The notes below the pieces were generated by a model, which was not told the DNA's origin, ran no database searches, and was given only the letters and a program-made list of their open reading frames with translations. DNA of 64,000 bases. It comes from Balaenoptera acutorostrata. Taxonomy: Eukaryota; Chordata; Mammalia; Artiodactyla; Balaenopteridae. The stretch spans positions 57,696,668 to 57,760,667 of the forward strand of contig NC_080080.1 in assembly GCF_949987535.1 (NCBI RefSeq), in the 5' to 3' direction. Within the stretch, counting starts at the first letter, position 1. Each line of letters opens with the position of its first letter. The translations under genes were made by a program, and so were the position numbers. Below, one piece after another: positions 33,441-45,606 of this stretch.

Positions 33441-34010
33441 TTTAACTTCCTTCCCTTCAAGAGTTTGTGTTCTCACCTTGTTTCTGACACTGGCAGAAAT
33501 GCTGTGAGCACAAGAAAAAGTACGTGTGAAATGTGTATTGAGCGAATGAATGAGATATGGAAAACTAAACGATAGTTACAGGACTGAGTGATTTAAACTG
33601 GGCCTAGAAAGTCAGTCACAATGTCTCATTTTAATTGTTGGCTTTGTGGATCCCGCTGCCCCACTCTGGCAGAGATAAGACAGCAAGTGTTAATCGCAGG
33701 ATGTGTTGCAATTATTTACACTGTAATATTTTTGCCAGTAATACTGTAATATTTCTGCTGAATGGAAAAGAAAAGCAGTTATAATTTATGTGTATTTTCT
33801 CTCCTTAAAATTAATGTGCAGTGACTAAGAAACTGGAATGTGATCAAATGAACTCATCTGTCCCCAAACCTTACTTGCAATAATATGTTTGATTTTCACT
33901 GAATCCCAGCGGCCTTTGAGGTTATTGTGTAGTGTGAAGACTGGTAGGGGAGGGGAGAAAGGAGGGAGGGAGAGAGAAACACACTTTTTTTTTTCTGGTA
34001 GACCTGGGTT
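33441..34010. other. Unassigned sequence with a short duplicated motif
   Basis: No gene is seen. The motif CTGTAATATTT occurs twice at about 33720 and 33744, within a stretch (33600-33790) that has no repeat character. Confidence 0.45.
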
Positions 34011-34560
34011 TTTTGATTTTTTAATTTTATATTGGAGTATAGATTTGCAACGTTGTGTTAGTTTCAGCAAAGTGTACAGTTAGTTGTGTACAGCAAAGTG
34101 ATTTAGTTGTACATATACATATATCTATTCTTTTTCAGATTCTTTTCCTATATAGGTTATTATAGAGTATTGAGTAGTTCCCTGTGCTATATAGTAGGTC
34201 CTTGTTGACTATTTTATATATAGTAGTGTGTATATGTTAATCCCAAACTCCTAATTTATCCCTCTCCACCACATTTCCCCTTTGGTAATCATAAGTTTGT
34301 TTTCTAAGTCTGTGAGTCTGTTTCTGTTTTGTAAATAATTTCATTTGTATCATATTTTTAGATTCCACATATAAGTGATATGGTTGATTTACAAATTTAT
34401 ATGTTTCAGGTATACAACACAGTGATTCACAATTTTTAAAGATTATACTCCATTTATAGTTATTATAAAATATTGGCTATATTTCCCTGTGCTGTAAAAT
34501 ATATTCTTGTAGCTTATCCATTTTATACATAGTAGTCTGTGCTTCTTAAATTGTCTCTTC
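34011..34560 (-). mobile_element. Two adjoining L1 3' UTR pieces
   Basis: The first (34011-34380) begins ttttatattggagtatagat and ends at attccacatataagtgatat. The second (34381-34560) repeats the same part of an L1 3' UTR (ggttgatttacaaatttata, then ccctgtgctgtaaaatatat). Both are minus strand. They are probably two insertions, since they repeat the same L1 segment. Confidence 0.8.
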
Positions 34561-34566
34561 AGTTGT

Positions 34567-34628
34567 CTATGGTGTGTGTATGTTTGTGTATGTGTGTATG
34601 TGCATGTACGTGTGTACACACACACACA
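34567..34628. repeat. TG-rich imperfect microsatellite
   Basis: TGTG and TATG units changing into an ACAC run at 34615-34628. Confidence 0.85.
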
Positions 34629-35641
34629 TGCTTTGGTAACATCCTCTTCCCCATTCACCAAGTTAAATTAAACCTGGCCCAGAGGTCAGGACTTTGTAAG
34701 CTGGCAAAGGACGACTTCTATTCATAAATTTTGCTAATTGTTCAGCACCCACTTTTTTTCCTCTCTAGATGTAAAGCATGGGAATCCTGATTTTTTTCTC
34801 CTTTCTTCTTCACATTTCTCAGAAAGTACACGTAAAGGGAACAAGTGAGTTTTTGCAAATCACTCTTATAAATCTGTCTGAACAAGTAAAAATAGCCTCC
34901 GGAAAATGGCTCTATTCCAAGGGCCTCGCTTCAAAAGAAACCCGAGCACTGTGAGAGTCAGGGAGGGCGGTTGAAGACAGGCAGCTGTCCGTGTTAGACT
35001 GATCCAGCTCAGTAAGAGCTAAGAAGTGGAAACATAAAGAACAGATAACAAAATATGTAAAGTTTACTTGTTGAAATTTTCTCACAGAAGTCTGCTTGGA
35101 TGAAAAATGATACAGGAAAATTTGTATGCAGTGCCACTGTATACATTAGACCTTAAATTTTAGTCCTACTGTGGAATTTGTTTCAATATGACAAAGATAA
35201 TTTAAGAACTCTTCCTGTGAGGAGAATTTTTTTTCTGGATTATTTTGACATTTTATTTAAAATTTCCACTATATATAGAAATGATTCTAGTTTGCTGGAA
35301 AATGTTTTTTTCCTATACCTGTACTCTGTGTAAACTTTCTTTCCACAGGAGAGCAAGTTGATTTTGAATTCCTCAAATGCAACTTTCACACTGGACTCAT
35401 TAAAGGTGCAAAATTATTTATCCTTAACCCTTGGCCTTGAAATCAGAAATAGCTGGTTCACACGTTTAGCAGAACTGAGAAAGGTAACATGAGGCAAGTG
35501 CCATATATTATGGGGCAACACCCCATAATCAAATACAGTATTTCTTCAGCAAAAGATGTTTATTCAGTCTAAAGTGGGTATGTGAAGACTACAAATGGCC
35601 TCATGTTAACTCAGGTCAGGTTCACCACCAAGTGAGTCGCA
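34629..35641. other. Unassigned intergenic sequence
   Basis: No gene or named repeat is recognised over about 1 kb. Confidence 0.5.
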
Positions 35642-35653
35642 CCAGATTTATTT

Positions 35654-35951
35654 ATTTATTTATTTATTTATTATTAATTAATTTATTTTTGGCTGTGTTG
35701 GGTCTTCGTTTCTGTGCGAGGGCTTTCTCTACTTGTGGCAAGCGGGGGCCACTCTTCATCGCGGTGCGCGCGCCTCTCACTATCGCGGCCTCTCTTGTTG
35801 TGGAGCACAGGCTCCAGACGCGCAGGCTCAGTAGTTGTGGCTCACGGGCCTAGTTGCTCCACGGCATGTGGGATCTTCCCAAACCAGGGCTCGAACCCGT
35901 GTCCCCTGCATTGGCAGGCAGATTCTCAACCACTGTGCCACCAGGGAAGCC
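35654..35951 (-). mobile_element. CHR SINE with target-site duplication
   Basis: Minus-strand full copy: TTTA-repeat tail, cgcggtgcgcgcgcctctca body, head accagggaagccc. CCAGATTTATTT flanks it at 35642-35653 and 35952-35963. It has no 24-bp internal duplication. Confidence 0.96.
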
Positions 35952-35963
35952 CCAGATTTATTT

Positions 35964-36399
35964 TTAAATGTTAACTTTTCAAAGCTGTTGAGATTTGAAA
36001 TCTTGGGTAACGAATTGTGAACTCTGTTTCCCCATGTCCCTTCTCAGCCGTCACTTCCTCTCAGCTGTGTCCCTCTTCGTCCATTTTCCCAAGCTGACAA
36101 TCCCAGAGATCATCTTTGCTCCTGGCCTCTGCTAGAGCCCCCTTTCCTGTATCCCACGTGTTGTCTATTTACACGGCTGCCCCGCTCTTAACTATCCTTC
36201 TATCCTATATCTTTGGAAAGCCTGTGCTCAAAGTGGATCGGTCTAAGCTCATAGAGCCCCAAATGATTCTTTAAATTCTATGGTGACTAGCAGTCTTCTT
36301 TCTTTCCTCACGCAGGACTCCCTTTAATGTTCCAGATCTTGATTAGAATGGGCCTCAAAGGTAAGGATAAAGATCTGTGCACAGTCCCAGCCATTACCA
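35964..36399. other. Unassigned sequence
   Basis: No gene is seen. It may belong to the same L2 stretch as the following segment. Confidence 0.4.
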
Positions 36400-36765
36400 C
36401 AACCTCTTGTTCACTTCCGCCCCAGGCCTTACCCTCTAGGGTTACCCAACCTTTCTCTCTTCCCTAAACACTCCATAAGCTTCCCAGCCCCCAAGCCACT
36501 GGTCGTGAAGCCTCTTCCTGGAATTAACCCTCCTTCCCCACTTTATTTTTTTTTTTGCCAGTTTCCACTTAGACTCTTCTTTGATTCTACAGAAAATTAA
36601 TTTTACCTCTCACTGAGCCTCCATCATAAATACTTTGAAGATTTTTCTATTGCACCACATAAACAGTGCAATCCAATTATTTTGATTCTATGCTTCTTTC
36701 CCACTGGCCTTCATGAAGGCTGGGATTGGGTCTTATTCATCTTTGTATTTACACTGGGAGAAGAG
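36400..36765 (+). mobile_element. L2 fragment
   Basis: It holds L2-like blocks in order: acttccgccccaggccttac, agcctcttcctggaattaac, cttcatgaaggctgggattg and cttattcatctttgtattta. Confidence 0.6.
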
Positions 36766-36884
36766 AGTGCCAAATGCATTTGGGGAAAGATATGCTACAC
36801 AAAATGAAGCAGGTCTTTTTTTTTAAGTGTAGGACTTCTCATTGCCTAACCCATACAAAGAGACACTTTTCCCTATAGTTATTT

Positions 36885-37135
36885 ATTTTTTTAAATTTAT
36901 TTTATTGAAGTATGGTTGACTTACAATGTTGTGTTAATTTCTGCTGTACAGCAAAGTGATTCAGTTATACATAGATATACATTCTTTTTCATATTCTTTT
37001 CCATTATGGTTTATCATCACAGGATATTGAATATAGTTACTGTGCTATACAGTAGGATCTTGTTTATCCATTCTAGAATATATATAATAGCTTGCATCTG
37101 CTAATCCCAAACTCCCAACCCATCCCTCCCCACCC
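36885..37135 (-). mobile_element. L1 3' UTR
   Basis: Minus strand: tattgaagtatggttgactt, tgttgtgttaatttctgctg and actgtgctatacagtaggat, ending near ccaacccatccctccccacc. Confidence 0.9.
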
Positions 37136-37154
37136 CCATAGTTCTTATAATTTC

Positions 37155-37618
37155 CTGACCTTATTCCTATCATGGGTTGAATGGTGACCCCCCAAAAGAT
37201 GTCCACATCCTAATCCCTGGAACCTGGGAATGTCATATTATATGGAAAAAGTGTTTTTGCAGATATAGCTAGGGATTTGGAGACGAGATCAGCCTAGATT
37301 ATCAAGGTGGGCTCTAGATTGAATGACAAATTTCCTTATAAGAGATAGGAGAGGAAAAGACACACACACAGAGGAAAAGCCCGTGTGAAGACAGAGACAG
37401 AGATTGGAGTGATGCAGCCACAAGACAAGGAATGCATAGAGACACCAGAAGTTTCAAGAAGCAAGGGAAGAGTCTTTGCTAGAACCTTTGGAGGAAGCAC
37501 GTTCCAACGACACCTTGATTTCAGATTTCAGGCCTTCAGAACTGTGAGAGAAATTTCTTTTGTTATAAGCTGCCCAGTTTATGGTAATTTGTTACAGCAG
37601 CACTAAGAAACTAACACA
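37155..37618 (+). mobile_element. MLT1 LTR, near complete
   Basis: Forward MLT1: atcatgggttgaatggtgac, aaagatgtccacatcctaat, gtcatattatatggaaaaag, cagccacaagacaaggaatg, then caacgacaccttgatttcag and a ttacagcagcactaagaaac end. Confidence 0.85.
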
Positions 37619-38059
37619 CTCCCCTTTTCTCCTCACCCCATTGGTTGTTGTTACATGTTTAGTTTTCGTACAGCTCTGCATGTGTTGCTTGTATTTTCCA
37701 CTCTACTCTAGGGTGACCCCACCCACTTCAGATCACTACGTCTTTTTTTCTTTTTTTTCTGATCCAGATCTTTACTTCCTGTGCCCCAGATCTGTGTATC
37801 CAACTTCCTAATGCACGCTTTAGACTGGCTATCCTACAGACACTGGCTATTTAAATTGAACTCATATCTCCCTTTCTTCTACAAAACTGCTTCCCTTTCT
37901 GTACGTCCTATTTCTTGCATGGTACCAGCATCAGGAGGGCACTTTAATTTCTGACCTTAACTCCCACATCTTGACAGTGTCACAAGTCCTTGTTGAATAT
38001 ACTTTATTTAATCATTTTAATCTTTTTATTATTGTTATTTTACATGTGGTCCTCTATTG
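37619..38059. other. Unassigned sequence, possibly L2
   Basis: No gene is seen. Some phrases (cctatttcttgcatggtacc) are L2-like but not decisive. Confidence 0.4.
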
Positions 38060-38305
38060 TACTGTTCTTTTTACATAAAATTACATTTACCATTTTAACC
38101 ATGTTTAAGTGTACAGGTCAGTAGTGTTCCGTATATTCACATTGTTGTGCACAGATCTCTAGATCTTTCCATCTTTCATCTTGTGACATTGAAACTCCCT
38201 CCCCCTCCCCCAAGCCCCTGGCAACTACCCTCCTACTTCCAGTTTCTATGATTTGACTACTTTAGATACTTCATATAAGTAGGATCATATAGTATTTGTC
38301 CTTTT
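38060..38305 (-). mobile_element. Old L1 3' region
   Basis: Minus strand: attacatttaccattttaac, gtacaggtcagtagtgttcc, gcacagatctctagatcttt and ttcatataagtaggatcata. Confidence 0.75.
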
Positions 38306-38400
38306 GTGTTTTTGTTTTGTTTTGTTTTTTTGTTTTTTTTGTTTTTTTTGTTTTTTAATTTTTTTTTTAATGCTATTCTTGTCTGCTTACATTCTTTTTA

Positions 38401-38714
38401 TTTATGTATGTATGTATGTATGTACGTATGGCTTTGTTGGGTCTTCGTTTCTGTGCGAGGGCTTTCTCTAGTTGTGGCAAGCGGGGGCCACTCTTCATCG
38501 CGGTGCGGGGGCCACTCTTCATCGCGGTGCGTGGGCCTCTCACTATCTCGGCCTCTCGTTGCCGAGCACAGGCTCCAGACGCACAGGCTCAGTAATTGTG
38601 GCTCACGGGCCGAGTTGCTCCGCGGCATGTGGGATCCTCCCAGACCAGGGCTCGAACCCGCGTCCCCTGCATTGGCAGGCAGACTCTCAACCACTGCGCC
38701 ACCAGGGAAGCCCC
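38401..38714 (-). mobile_element. CHR SINE with internal 24-bp duplication
   Basis: Minus-strand copy with a TATG-repeat tail (38404-38427) instead of AAAT. GCCACTCTTCATCGCGGTGC starts at 38487 and again at 38511, a 24-bp tandem duplication at the same place as in the 13.4-kb copy. The target-site duplication is not clear because the flank is T-rich. Frames up to 140 codons across it are SINE sequence. Confidence 0.95.
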
Positions 38715-39381
38715 GTTTTATTTTTTGAAAGGAATTTATTCTTTTAATTATAGAACAATTTCAGACAAGCTGAAATTATTGAGAAGTGGGAAGAAATAAT
38801 TTACTTGCCATTGTCCTGTCATCTAAGACACTCACTATTAACTTAGTGCATTTCATTCCAGTCATTTTACTATTATTTTTTTCATATTTTTGATCAGAAT
38901 GTAAATAATTTTGTATACCCACAGATGAATGAATGAAAAAAACTCATCACTTTTCAAAATTATTGGTGTTTGTTTTTAGACATAACATAATTTCTCACCT
39001 GTTATCAACAATCCCCTAAATTCATTTCAAAATAGTATTTGCTTTTCATCTTCACTTTGACTTCAAACACAGCCCAGACACTAAACTCATTTTCCCCCTT
39101 ATGTTCCTTCCCAGTGGAGCCATCATTATTAAAATAGCGTGAGATGGCGATTCCCTTATGACAGCTACTCCACGTTGCCCAAACATGCTGAAGAAGGATC
39201 ATATGCAACTGTTCCTGAAATGTCATCATTCACTTTAGATTTCACAGTTGATGTTAATATGAGAAGAATAAATGATTCACATACTGCCTAGCCTACAGCT
39301 AATTAGTTTCATCATGCAGTTGAGGATCACAAAGCCAAAAGTGTAAATGCTCTGCCTCCTATGACAACCCCAGAGAGTTGC
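38715..39381. other. Unassigned intergenic sequence
   Basis: No gene or named repeat is seen. Confidence 0.5.
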
Positions 39382-39468
39382 ATACTGGTTATCCATGACC
39401 TACTACTGGTTATCCAGGACCTACTACTGGTTATCTAGGACCTACTACTGGTTATCCAGGACCTACCT
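39382..39468. repeat. 21-bp minisatellite, about four units
   Basis: Units of the form CTACTACTGGTTATCCAGGAC repeat with few mismatches (one unit has ATCTAGG, the first ATCCATG). Being a multiple of three, the array leaves an open frame that reads TYYWLSR repeatedly on the + strand. There is no sign that it is translated. Confidence 0.92.
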
Positions 39469-39665
39469 ACCACCTGCAGACATGTGGGCACATCCAGCCC
39501 CATCCAGAGCTTTCATGGTTCAGAGAGATGTGGAATCCCATCAACTTCTCCCCATCCCCCACTCAACAGGTTGGTTCTAACTTTCAGGTCATCGCATGGT
39601 TGCCTCAGTTGCTCTCAAATCATTTGGGTGCTGGTGCAACTCTTCCCTGAAAAATCCATGTGCTG

Positions 39666-39967
39666 GGGCTTCCCTGGTGGCGCAGTGGTTGAGAATCTGC
39701 CTGCCAATGCAGGGCACACGGGTTCGAGCCCTGGCCTGGGAAGATCCCATATGCCACGGAGCAGCTAGGTCCGTGAGCCACAACTACTGAACCTGCGCGT
39801 CTGGAGCCTGTGCTCTACAACAAGAGAGGCCGCGACAGTGAGAGGCCCGTGCACCGCGATGAAGAGTGGCCCCCTCTTGCCGCAACTAGAGAAAGCCCTT
39901 GCACAGAAACGAAGACCCAACACAGCCATAAATCAATAAATAAATAAACTACATTCCTTTAAAAAAA
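39666..39967 (+). mobile_element. CHR SINE with target-site duplication
   Basis: Full forward copy with AAAT tail. AAAATCCATGTGCT flanks it at 39651-39664 and 39968-39981. Confidence 0.97.
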
Positions 39968-39981
39968 AAAATCCATGTGCT

Positions 39982-40892
39982 ATGGTCCGATTCACACAGT
40001 GTTTCCTGAGGATGACACTTGCTAAGATTCCCCAAGGAGAGGGCCCAGTGTTTCCCTACAAAAGCAAGAAGCCTGGTCTCCCTTTGGCAGACTGGGACAG
40101 GCATCTGTTCCAGGAGTAATTTCTCTTGACTTTCAACCTTCAGAAATTCACTGCAGCACTTTCCCCCAAGAGAAGAAGGTTAATGCCAACAGGCCCAGGG
40201 GAAGTATCCATGTTCACCATTCTAGCTGGATTTTATAACATCCCATCAGCAAACTATCTTTATAACATCAGTAGGTCCTTGTTTCTGAGACTGCAATGAC
40301 ACAAAAGGAAAAAGTCTGGGCACAAAGGAAATTGTTTATCTTTCTAGTTTCATTCCTAAGCCTCTAGTGGCTCTTAGCCATTATCTCGAATCCCAGATCC
40401 TGTTGAACCCACTTTTTTGGTAAACATTGGGACCTCTGGAAATCCTGTCTTTTTGTTGAGCTATTTGATGGAGAAGCAAGCTCTCCACATGCCATCCTAT
40501 CTCTAGATATTTCCAGGCCTGGTTGAATCTGCAAATAGAGTACAACATCTGAGTTTATAGTGACAATAGTTGCAAATCCCAGCACTAATCAGCATGGGAG
40601 GTGCATGGAACAATGTGACAGAGGGCTTCTAGGAGGCAGCACTTAAAATACCAGGCATGTCAGCAAAAGGAAAGTCTGTGGCAGGTAGCAGGCCCCAGGC
40701 AGTGTTAAGGATCAAAGGCAAGACTCCTGTCTTTTAAGGGAATAATTGTCTCACAAACAAAAGATTGGGTCTGAGCCTCTGGGGGGTATGAAAATGTAAG
40801 GAATGAGCCCCAAGGAGAGGCACAGAGCCTAGCGATCTCAATCAGGTTGAAAACTGAGCTCGGGTTTTAAGAAATAGGCAGTTGCTCAATAA
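39982..40892. other. Unassigned intergenic sequence
   Basis: No gene or named repeat is seen over about 0.9 kb. Confidence 0.5.
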
Positions 40893-41735
40893 TCAAAACT
40901 GGTGTGTGCTGTTGGTGGGAATGTAAATTGATACAGCCACTATGGAGAACAGTATGGAGGTTCCTTAAAAAACTAAAAATAGAACTACCATATGACCCAG
41001 CAATCCCACTACTGAGCATATACCTGGAGAAAACCATAATTCAAAAAGACACATGCACTCCAGTGTTCACTGCAGCACTATTTACAATAACCAGGACATG
41101 GAAGCAACCTAAGTGTCCATCAACAGATGAATGGATAAAGAAGATGTGGCACAAATATACAATGAAATATTACTCAGCCATACAAAGAAATGAAATTGAA
41201 TTATTTGTAGTGAGGTGGATGGATGTAGAGTCTGTCATACAGAGTGAAGTAAGCCACAAAGAGAAAAACAAATATGGTATGCTAACACATATATATGGAA
41301 TCTAAAAAAAAAAAAAAAAAAAAAAAGGTTCTGACGAACCCAGGGGCAGGACAGGAATAAAGACGCAGGCGTAGAGAATGGACTTGAGGTCATGGGGAGG
41401 GTGTAGGGTAAGCTGGGATGAAGTGAGAGAGTAGCATTGACATATATACACCACCCAGTGTAAAATAGATAGCTAGTGGGAAGCAGCCACATAGCACAGG
41501 GAGATCAGCTTGGTGCTTTGTGACCACCTAGAGGGGTGGAATAGGGAGGGTGGGAGGGAGGGAGATGCAAGAGGGAAGAGATATGGGGACATATGTATAT
41601 GTATAACTGATTCACTTTGTTATAAATCAGAAACTAACACACCATTGTAAAGCAATTATACTCCAACAAAGATGTTAAAAAAATAAAACAAAACAAAGAA
41701 CAATACAGAAAAAACAAACAAAAAACCTGGTGCAT
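40893..41735 (+). mobile_element. L1 3' end (ORF2 C-terminus plus 3' UTR)
   Basis: It opens in the ORF2 C-terminal region ([11 protein letters not shown] motif, frame 40904-41305, 133 codons), reaches the ORF2 stop at GGAATCTAA, has a run of 23 A at 41304-41326 at that stop, then the full 3' UTR and an A-rich tail. It lies on the strand opposite to the L1 at 22.4 kb and belongs to the same family. Confidence 0.93.
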
Positions 41736-41794
41736 GTTTCAGACCCAGAAAATGTTGAGCTGATGCTATATCCCCGGCTTGTGGTAAAGAGCAG

Positions 41795-41945
41795 GGTTTT
41801 TCAACTGTTATTGTACATTCAATGATTAACCTGAGGATCTTTTGAAAAATGCAGATTCCGATTCAGCAGATCTGGAATGGGTTCTGATCATCATTACTAA
41901 CAAGCTTTCAGGTGATGTACATGCTGCTGATCTGTGGACCAAACT
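41795..41945. mobile_element. MER5A fragment
   Basis: gggtttttcaactgttattg, aatgcagattccgattcagc and tttcaggtgatgtacatgct follow MER5A order. Confidence 0.65.
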
Positions 41946-41974
41946 TTTTTTGCCTTATTTTTTGTTTTTGTTGA

Positions 41975-42470
41975 TTTTTAAAAATTCTTGGAATACTTTT
42001 AGATTTACAGAGAAGTTGCAAATATAGTACAGAGTGTTCCCATATACTGTTCATCCCACTTCCCTAACATCAATATCTTACATCATAGGGTACATTTGTC
42101 AAAACTAAGAAATGAACATTGGTACAATGCTAGTAACTAAACTATAGACTTTATTCAGATTTTCTCCAGTTTTTCCACTAATGTCATTTTCTGTTCCAGG
42201 ATCCAATTCAGGATCCCACATCGTGTTCAGTTGTCATGTCTCCTTATTTTCCTCCAATCTGTGACAGTTTCTCAGTTTTTCCTTGTTATTCAAGACCTTG
42301 ACAGTCTTGAAGAGTATTTTGTAGAATGTCCCTCAGTTTTTCTTCACATGTCTGACACTTCCTAATGATTAGATTTGGGTTATGGGTCTCTAGGAAGAAG
42401 ACCACAGAGGTAAAGAGCTTCATCATATCAGGGGGCACATGACATTAGCAAGATTTAACAAAGAGGATGT
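41975..42470 (-). mobile_element. Old L1 3' UTR region
   Basis: tacagagaagttgcaaatat, agtacagagtgttcccatat, tctccagtttttccactaat and atgtctccttattttcctcc are typical of an L1M-type 3' region on the minus strand. Confidence 0.75.
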
Positions 42471-42566
42471 TAAACTTGATTACGTGTTTAAAGTGATGCC
42501 CACCAGGCTTTTAAAATTACTATTTTCCCCTTTCCAGACTCTTCTTTGGAAGTGAGTCTAAATGTG

Positions 42567-42935
42567 GGCAATGGTTCTCAAATTTGAGCACTCACAAGAA
42601 TCACCTGGAAGACTTGTTAAAACATCGATGACTAGGCCCCTTTCCCATTTCTGATTCAGCAAGCCTGGGGTGGGGCCCAGGAATTTGCATTTCTAAAAGT
42701 TCCCAGGTGATGGTGATATCACTGATCCAGGGACCACACTTCGAGACTTCGAGAACCACTGGTCTGGCGCATTTGTCCTTCATTTCTGAGCCATATGCTT
42801 GACTAGATTCACCTGGGAGAAATTCTAAATTCATATTGTCAGGTCTGGTCCCTGGCAATTTGGATTGAGAAAATCTAGGTGGCACACATGAGTTGGCATT
42901 TTTACAAATGCAGGTGAACCTTGGGAACCACTGAA
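42567..42935. mobile_element. MER5A and a second MER5-like copy in tandem
   Basis: The first (42567-42765) has both termini: caatggttctcaaatttgag and gagaaccactgg, with gtggggcccaggaatttgca between them. The second (about 42780-42935) is more diverged and ends ccttgggaaccactga. Confidence 0.8.
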
Positions 42936-43699
42936 GTTCATGCTACTTTACTGGTGAATGTGTCACTGTGGCCTCAGGACAATGCTAAGGCAGCAGATGG
43001 GTTTCAAACAGCTCCAACTGTGGGAAGAAATGGGCAGGAGAGCCTGGGAACCCAGCAGGGTCTGAATCATCAGCCTTCTGCCTGCCTGGCTCTGACCTTG
43101 CTGTCTTTCTTCATCCCCCCAGGAAGCCTCTCTATTATTTTGATTTGTCCAAATCACATGACTGCTCAGAAGTGGACAGCACTCAACTCCAAGACCAGCC
43201 TAAAGTTAGCAATCTGCTGAAATTCTGAAACAGAATAAAGCACAACATAGTACTGTTTTCTAGTGTCAAGTAATTTATTTTATTGTCTAAATCTTATATC
43301 CTTCAGTGTTCACCCAAAAGAAGTTGTATGATTCTGAATATTTCAAGAGAAAACTGGCGGGAGGCGGCAGGGGAAGATGAAAAAGCTAGAGAAATAAGGA
43401 AAATGTTTTTCTTACTTGAACTGAGGAAAAAAATTTAATTTATATAATTTTATTATATAATTGTACTATTATTTACTACTTATATTTAGCCTTTTATTCT
43501 ATTATCAAAATTACTATATTATTATTATTATCTATATAAAGTTACATCTATCCTTGGTAAATAAGATGATAACTTTTAACTGACCAAAACCAAAATCCAG
43601 TAAAATAAAAACAATGAGTTTAAATGTCATTTTGTATAATTAAATAAACTCCTTATTTTAAACATAAACTGTCCAAGATCTTTAAAAATTAGTTTCTCC
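42936..43699. other. Unassigned intergenic sequence
   Basis: No gene is seen. AT-rich from 43430 onward. Confidence 0.5.
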
Positions 43700-44164
43700 C
43701 TTTACTAGTTTCCTAGGGCTACAATAACAAATCCTCACAAGCTGGTAGCTTAAAATGAGAGAAATTTATTCTCTTAGAGTTTTGAAGTCCAGAAGCATGA
43801 AATTAAGGTGTTGACAGCCTTCTGGAGGCTCTGAGGAAGAATCCACGCCCTGCCTCTCTCCTAGCTTCCTGTGGCTGCTGGTAGTTCTTGGCTCATGGCC
43901 ACCCTCCAATTTCTGCCTCACTTGATCTTCACATGACCTTTTCCTCTGTCTCTGGGTCTCAGATCTGTCTCTCCTTCTCTTATAAAGACATGTGTCATTG
44001 GATTTAGGGCACACCGTAAATCCAGGATGATCTCATCTTGAAATCCTTAGTTTAATTACATCTGCAAAGACCCTATTTTTAAACAAGTTCACATTCACAA
44101 GTACTGGGGGTTAGGACTTGGACACATCTTTTTTTTGGGGGGGGGTCATAATTCAACTACTACA
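43700..44164 (-). mobile_element. MaLR-type LTR, near complete
   Basis: Reverse strand: agtttcctagggctacaata, ttgaagtccagaagcatgaa, tcttataaagacatgtgtca, ttgatttagggcac-like block, catctgcaaagaccctattt and attcaactactaca at the end, with a G run near 44140. Confidence 0.8.
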
Positions 44165-44832
44165 CTTCCTAACCCCTACTAAAAAATATTGAACAAATGT
44201 GTGAAGAAGGGTGCCATGTTATTGCTTGCTTGTGTGTCCGTGTGCCTTATTCCATTCAGTTCTGTCTGCTGTTTACCTTCACCTACTCTTTTGAACAGTA
44301 GGGGCAATGTAGAAACACCCTGAGTCTCCCAAATGGCCAAGTCGCCAGTCTTTTTCCATTGTCCTTGAGCAGCACACACTGAGGGGGTGACCAAAGAGGG
44401 CTGCCTTCCCGCGTTCCATAAACACCCTGCAAAACCCAACTAATATAAGAAGAGAGCCATGTAACTCTTTAGATCACTACCTTCTGTTTGCTACAGCACC
44501 TAAACTGTTTGTAGTAGACTTTTCCTATTGTCAATACATTTTCCTTTAAAAAATTATTAAAGATTTTTTTTCTTACAATATAGTTTTAATCTAAGTGCAT
44601 TAGAGGTGCATGAAAAATTTGAAGGCTCAACATCACTAAGGTCACTAAAAGGGTGGGATACTCAGGGTTATTTCTGCAGAAAGCTTTCGAATTTAACACA
44701 ACCCTTACTCATTTGAGGTTAGACTCATGAAGAGACAGACAGCAGGACAGCTTTTTTATCCTGTTTCTTTCCTAATCAACGAATTTTAAACTCTTGTGTC
44801 CTTCTGCCTTGTAGCATTCCAAGCAATTTTTT
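44165..44832. other. Unassigned intergenic sequence
   Basis: No gene or named repeat is seen. Confidence 0.5.
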
Positions 44833-44846
44833 AAATATTTCATTTG

Positions 44847-45143
44847 GGGCTTCCCTGGTGGCGCAGTGGTTGAGAGTCTGCCTGCCAATGCAGGGGACAC
44901 GGGTTCGAGCCCTGGTCTGGGAAGATCCCACATGCTGCGGAGCAATTAGGCCCGTGAGCCAAAATTACTGAGCCTGCGCGTCTGGAGCCTGTGCTCCGCA
45001 ACAAGAGAGACCGTGATGGTGAGAGGCCCGCGCACTGCGATGAAGAGTGGCCCCCACTTGCCACAACTAGTGAAAGCCCTCGCGCAGAAACGAAGACCCA
45101 ACACAGCCATAAATAAATAAATAAATAAATAAAAATTTAAAAA
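44847..45143 (+). mobile_element. CHR SINE with target-site duplication
   Basis: Full forward copy, AAAT tail at 45110-45132. AAATATTTCATTTG flanks it at 44833-44846 and 45144-45157. No internal duplication. Confidence 0.97.
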
Positions 45144-45388
45144 AAATATTTCATTTGTATTTACTGATAACTATCTGTCTCACATGACTTTTGTAAAATG
45201 AGCTTGGCTTTTTATATTAAATTTTCTGTTGGCATTATCTGTGAAATAATTATAAAAGTGTGTTTTCTTGATGAAAAAGCTGTGGTAGGCAAAATGTTAT
45301 CCACCACTCTTGTATCCCAAGCAAAGAAAGCCTACAAACACAGTAGTTGTTATGATCCTGAGTTTTAAATATCACACTTGAGACTAAA

Positions 45389-45606
45389 ATGGGGGTTAGC
45401 AAATATTTTTCTATAAAGGTCCAGACAGTAAATATTTGAGGCTTTGCGAACCATGTGGTTGGTGTCTGTCACAACTACCCCACTCTGCTGTTGTAGCCTG
45501 AAAGCAGCCATAGATAATAAGTAGGGCTGTGTTCCAATAAATCTTCACCTATAGGTGGTGGCTGGATTTAGTACATAGGTCATAGCTTGCCAACCCCTGC
45601 TCTAAA
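45389..45606. mobile_element. hAT-type DNA transposon, both ends present
   Basis: It starts ggggttagcaaatatttttc and ends cttgccaacccctgctctaa, so the termini are inverted copies of each other. The inside (gtaaatatttgaggctttgc, cctgaaagcagccatagata, gtgttccaataaatcttcac) is that of a common old mammalian non-autonomous hAT element. Confidence 0.8.

Noticed and set aside
39382..39468. A CRISPR-like array
   Set aside because: The units are directly adjacent with no spacers, and the host is a mammal. It is a minisatellite.
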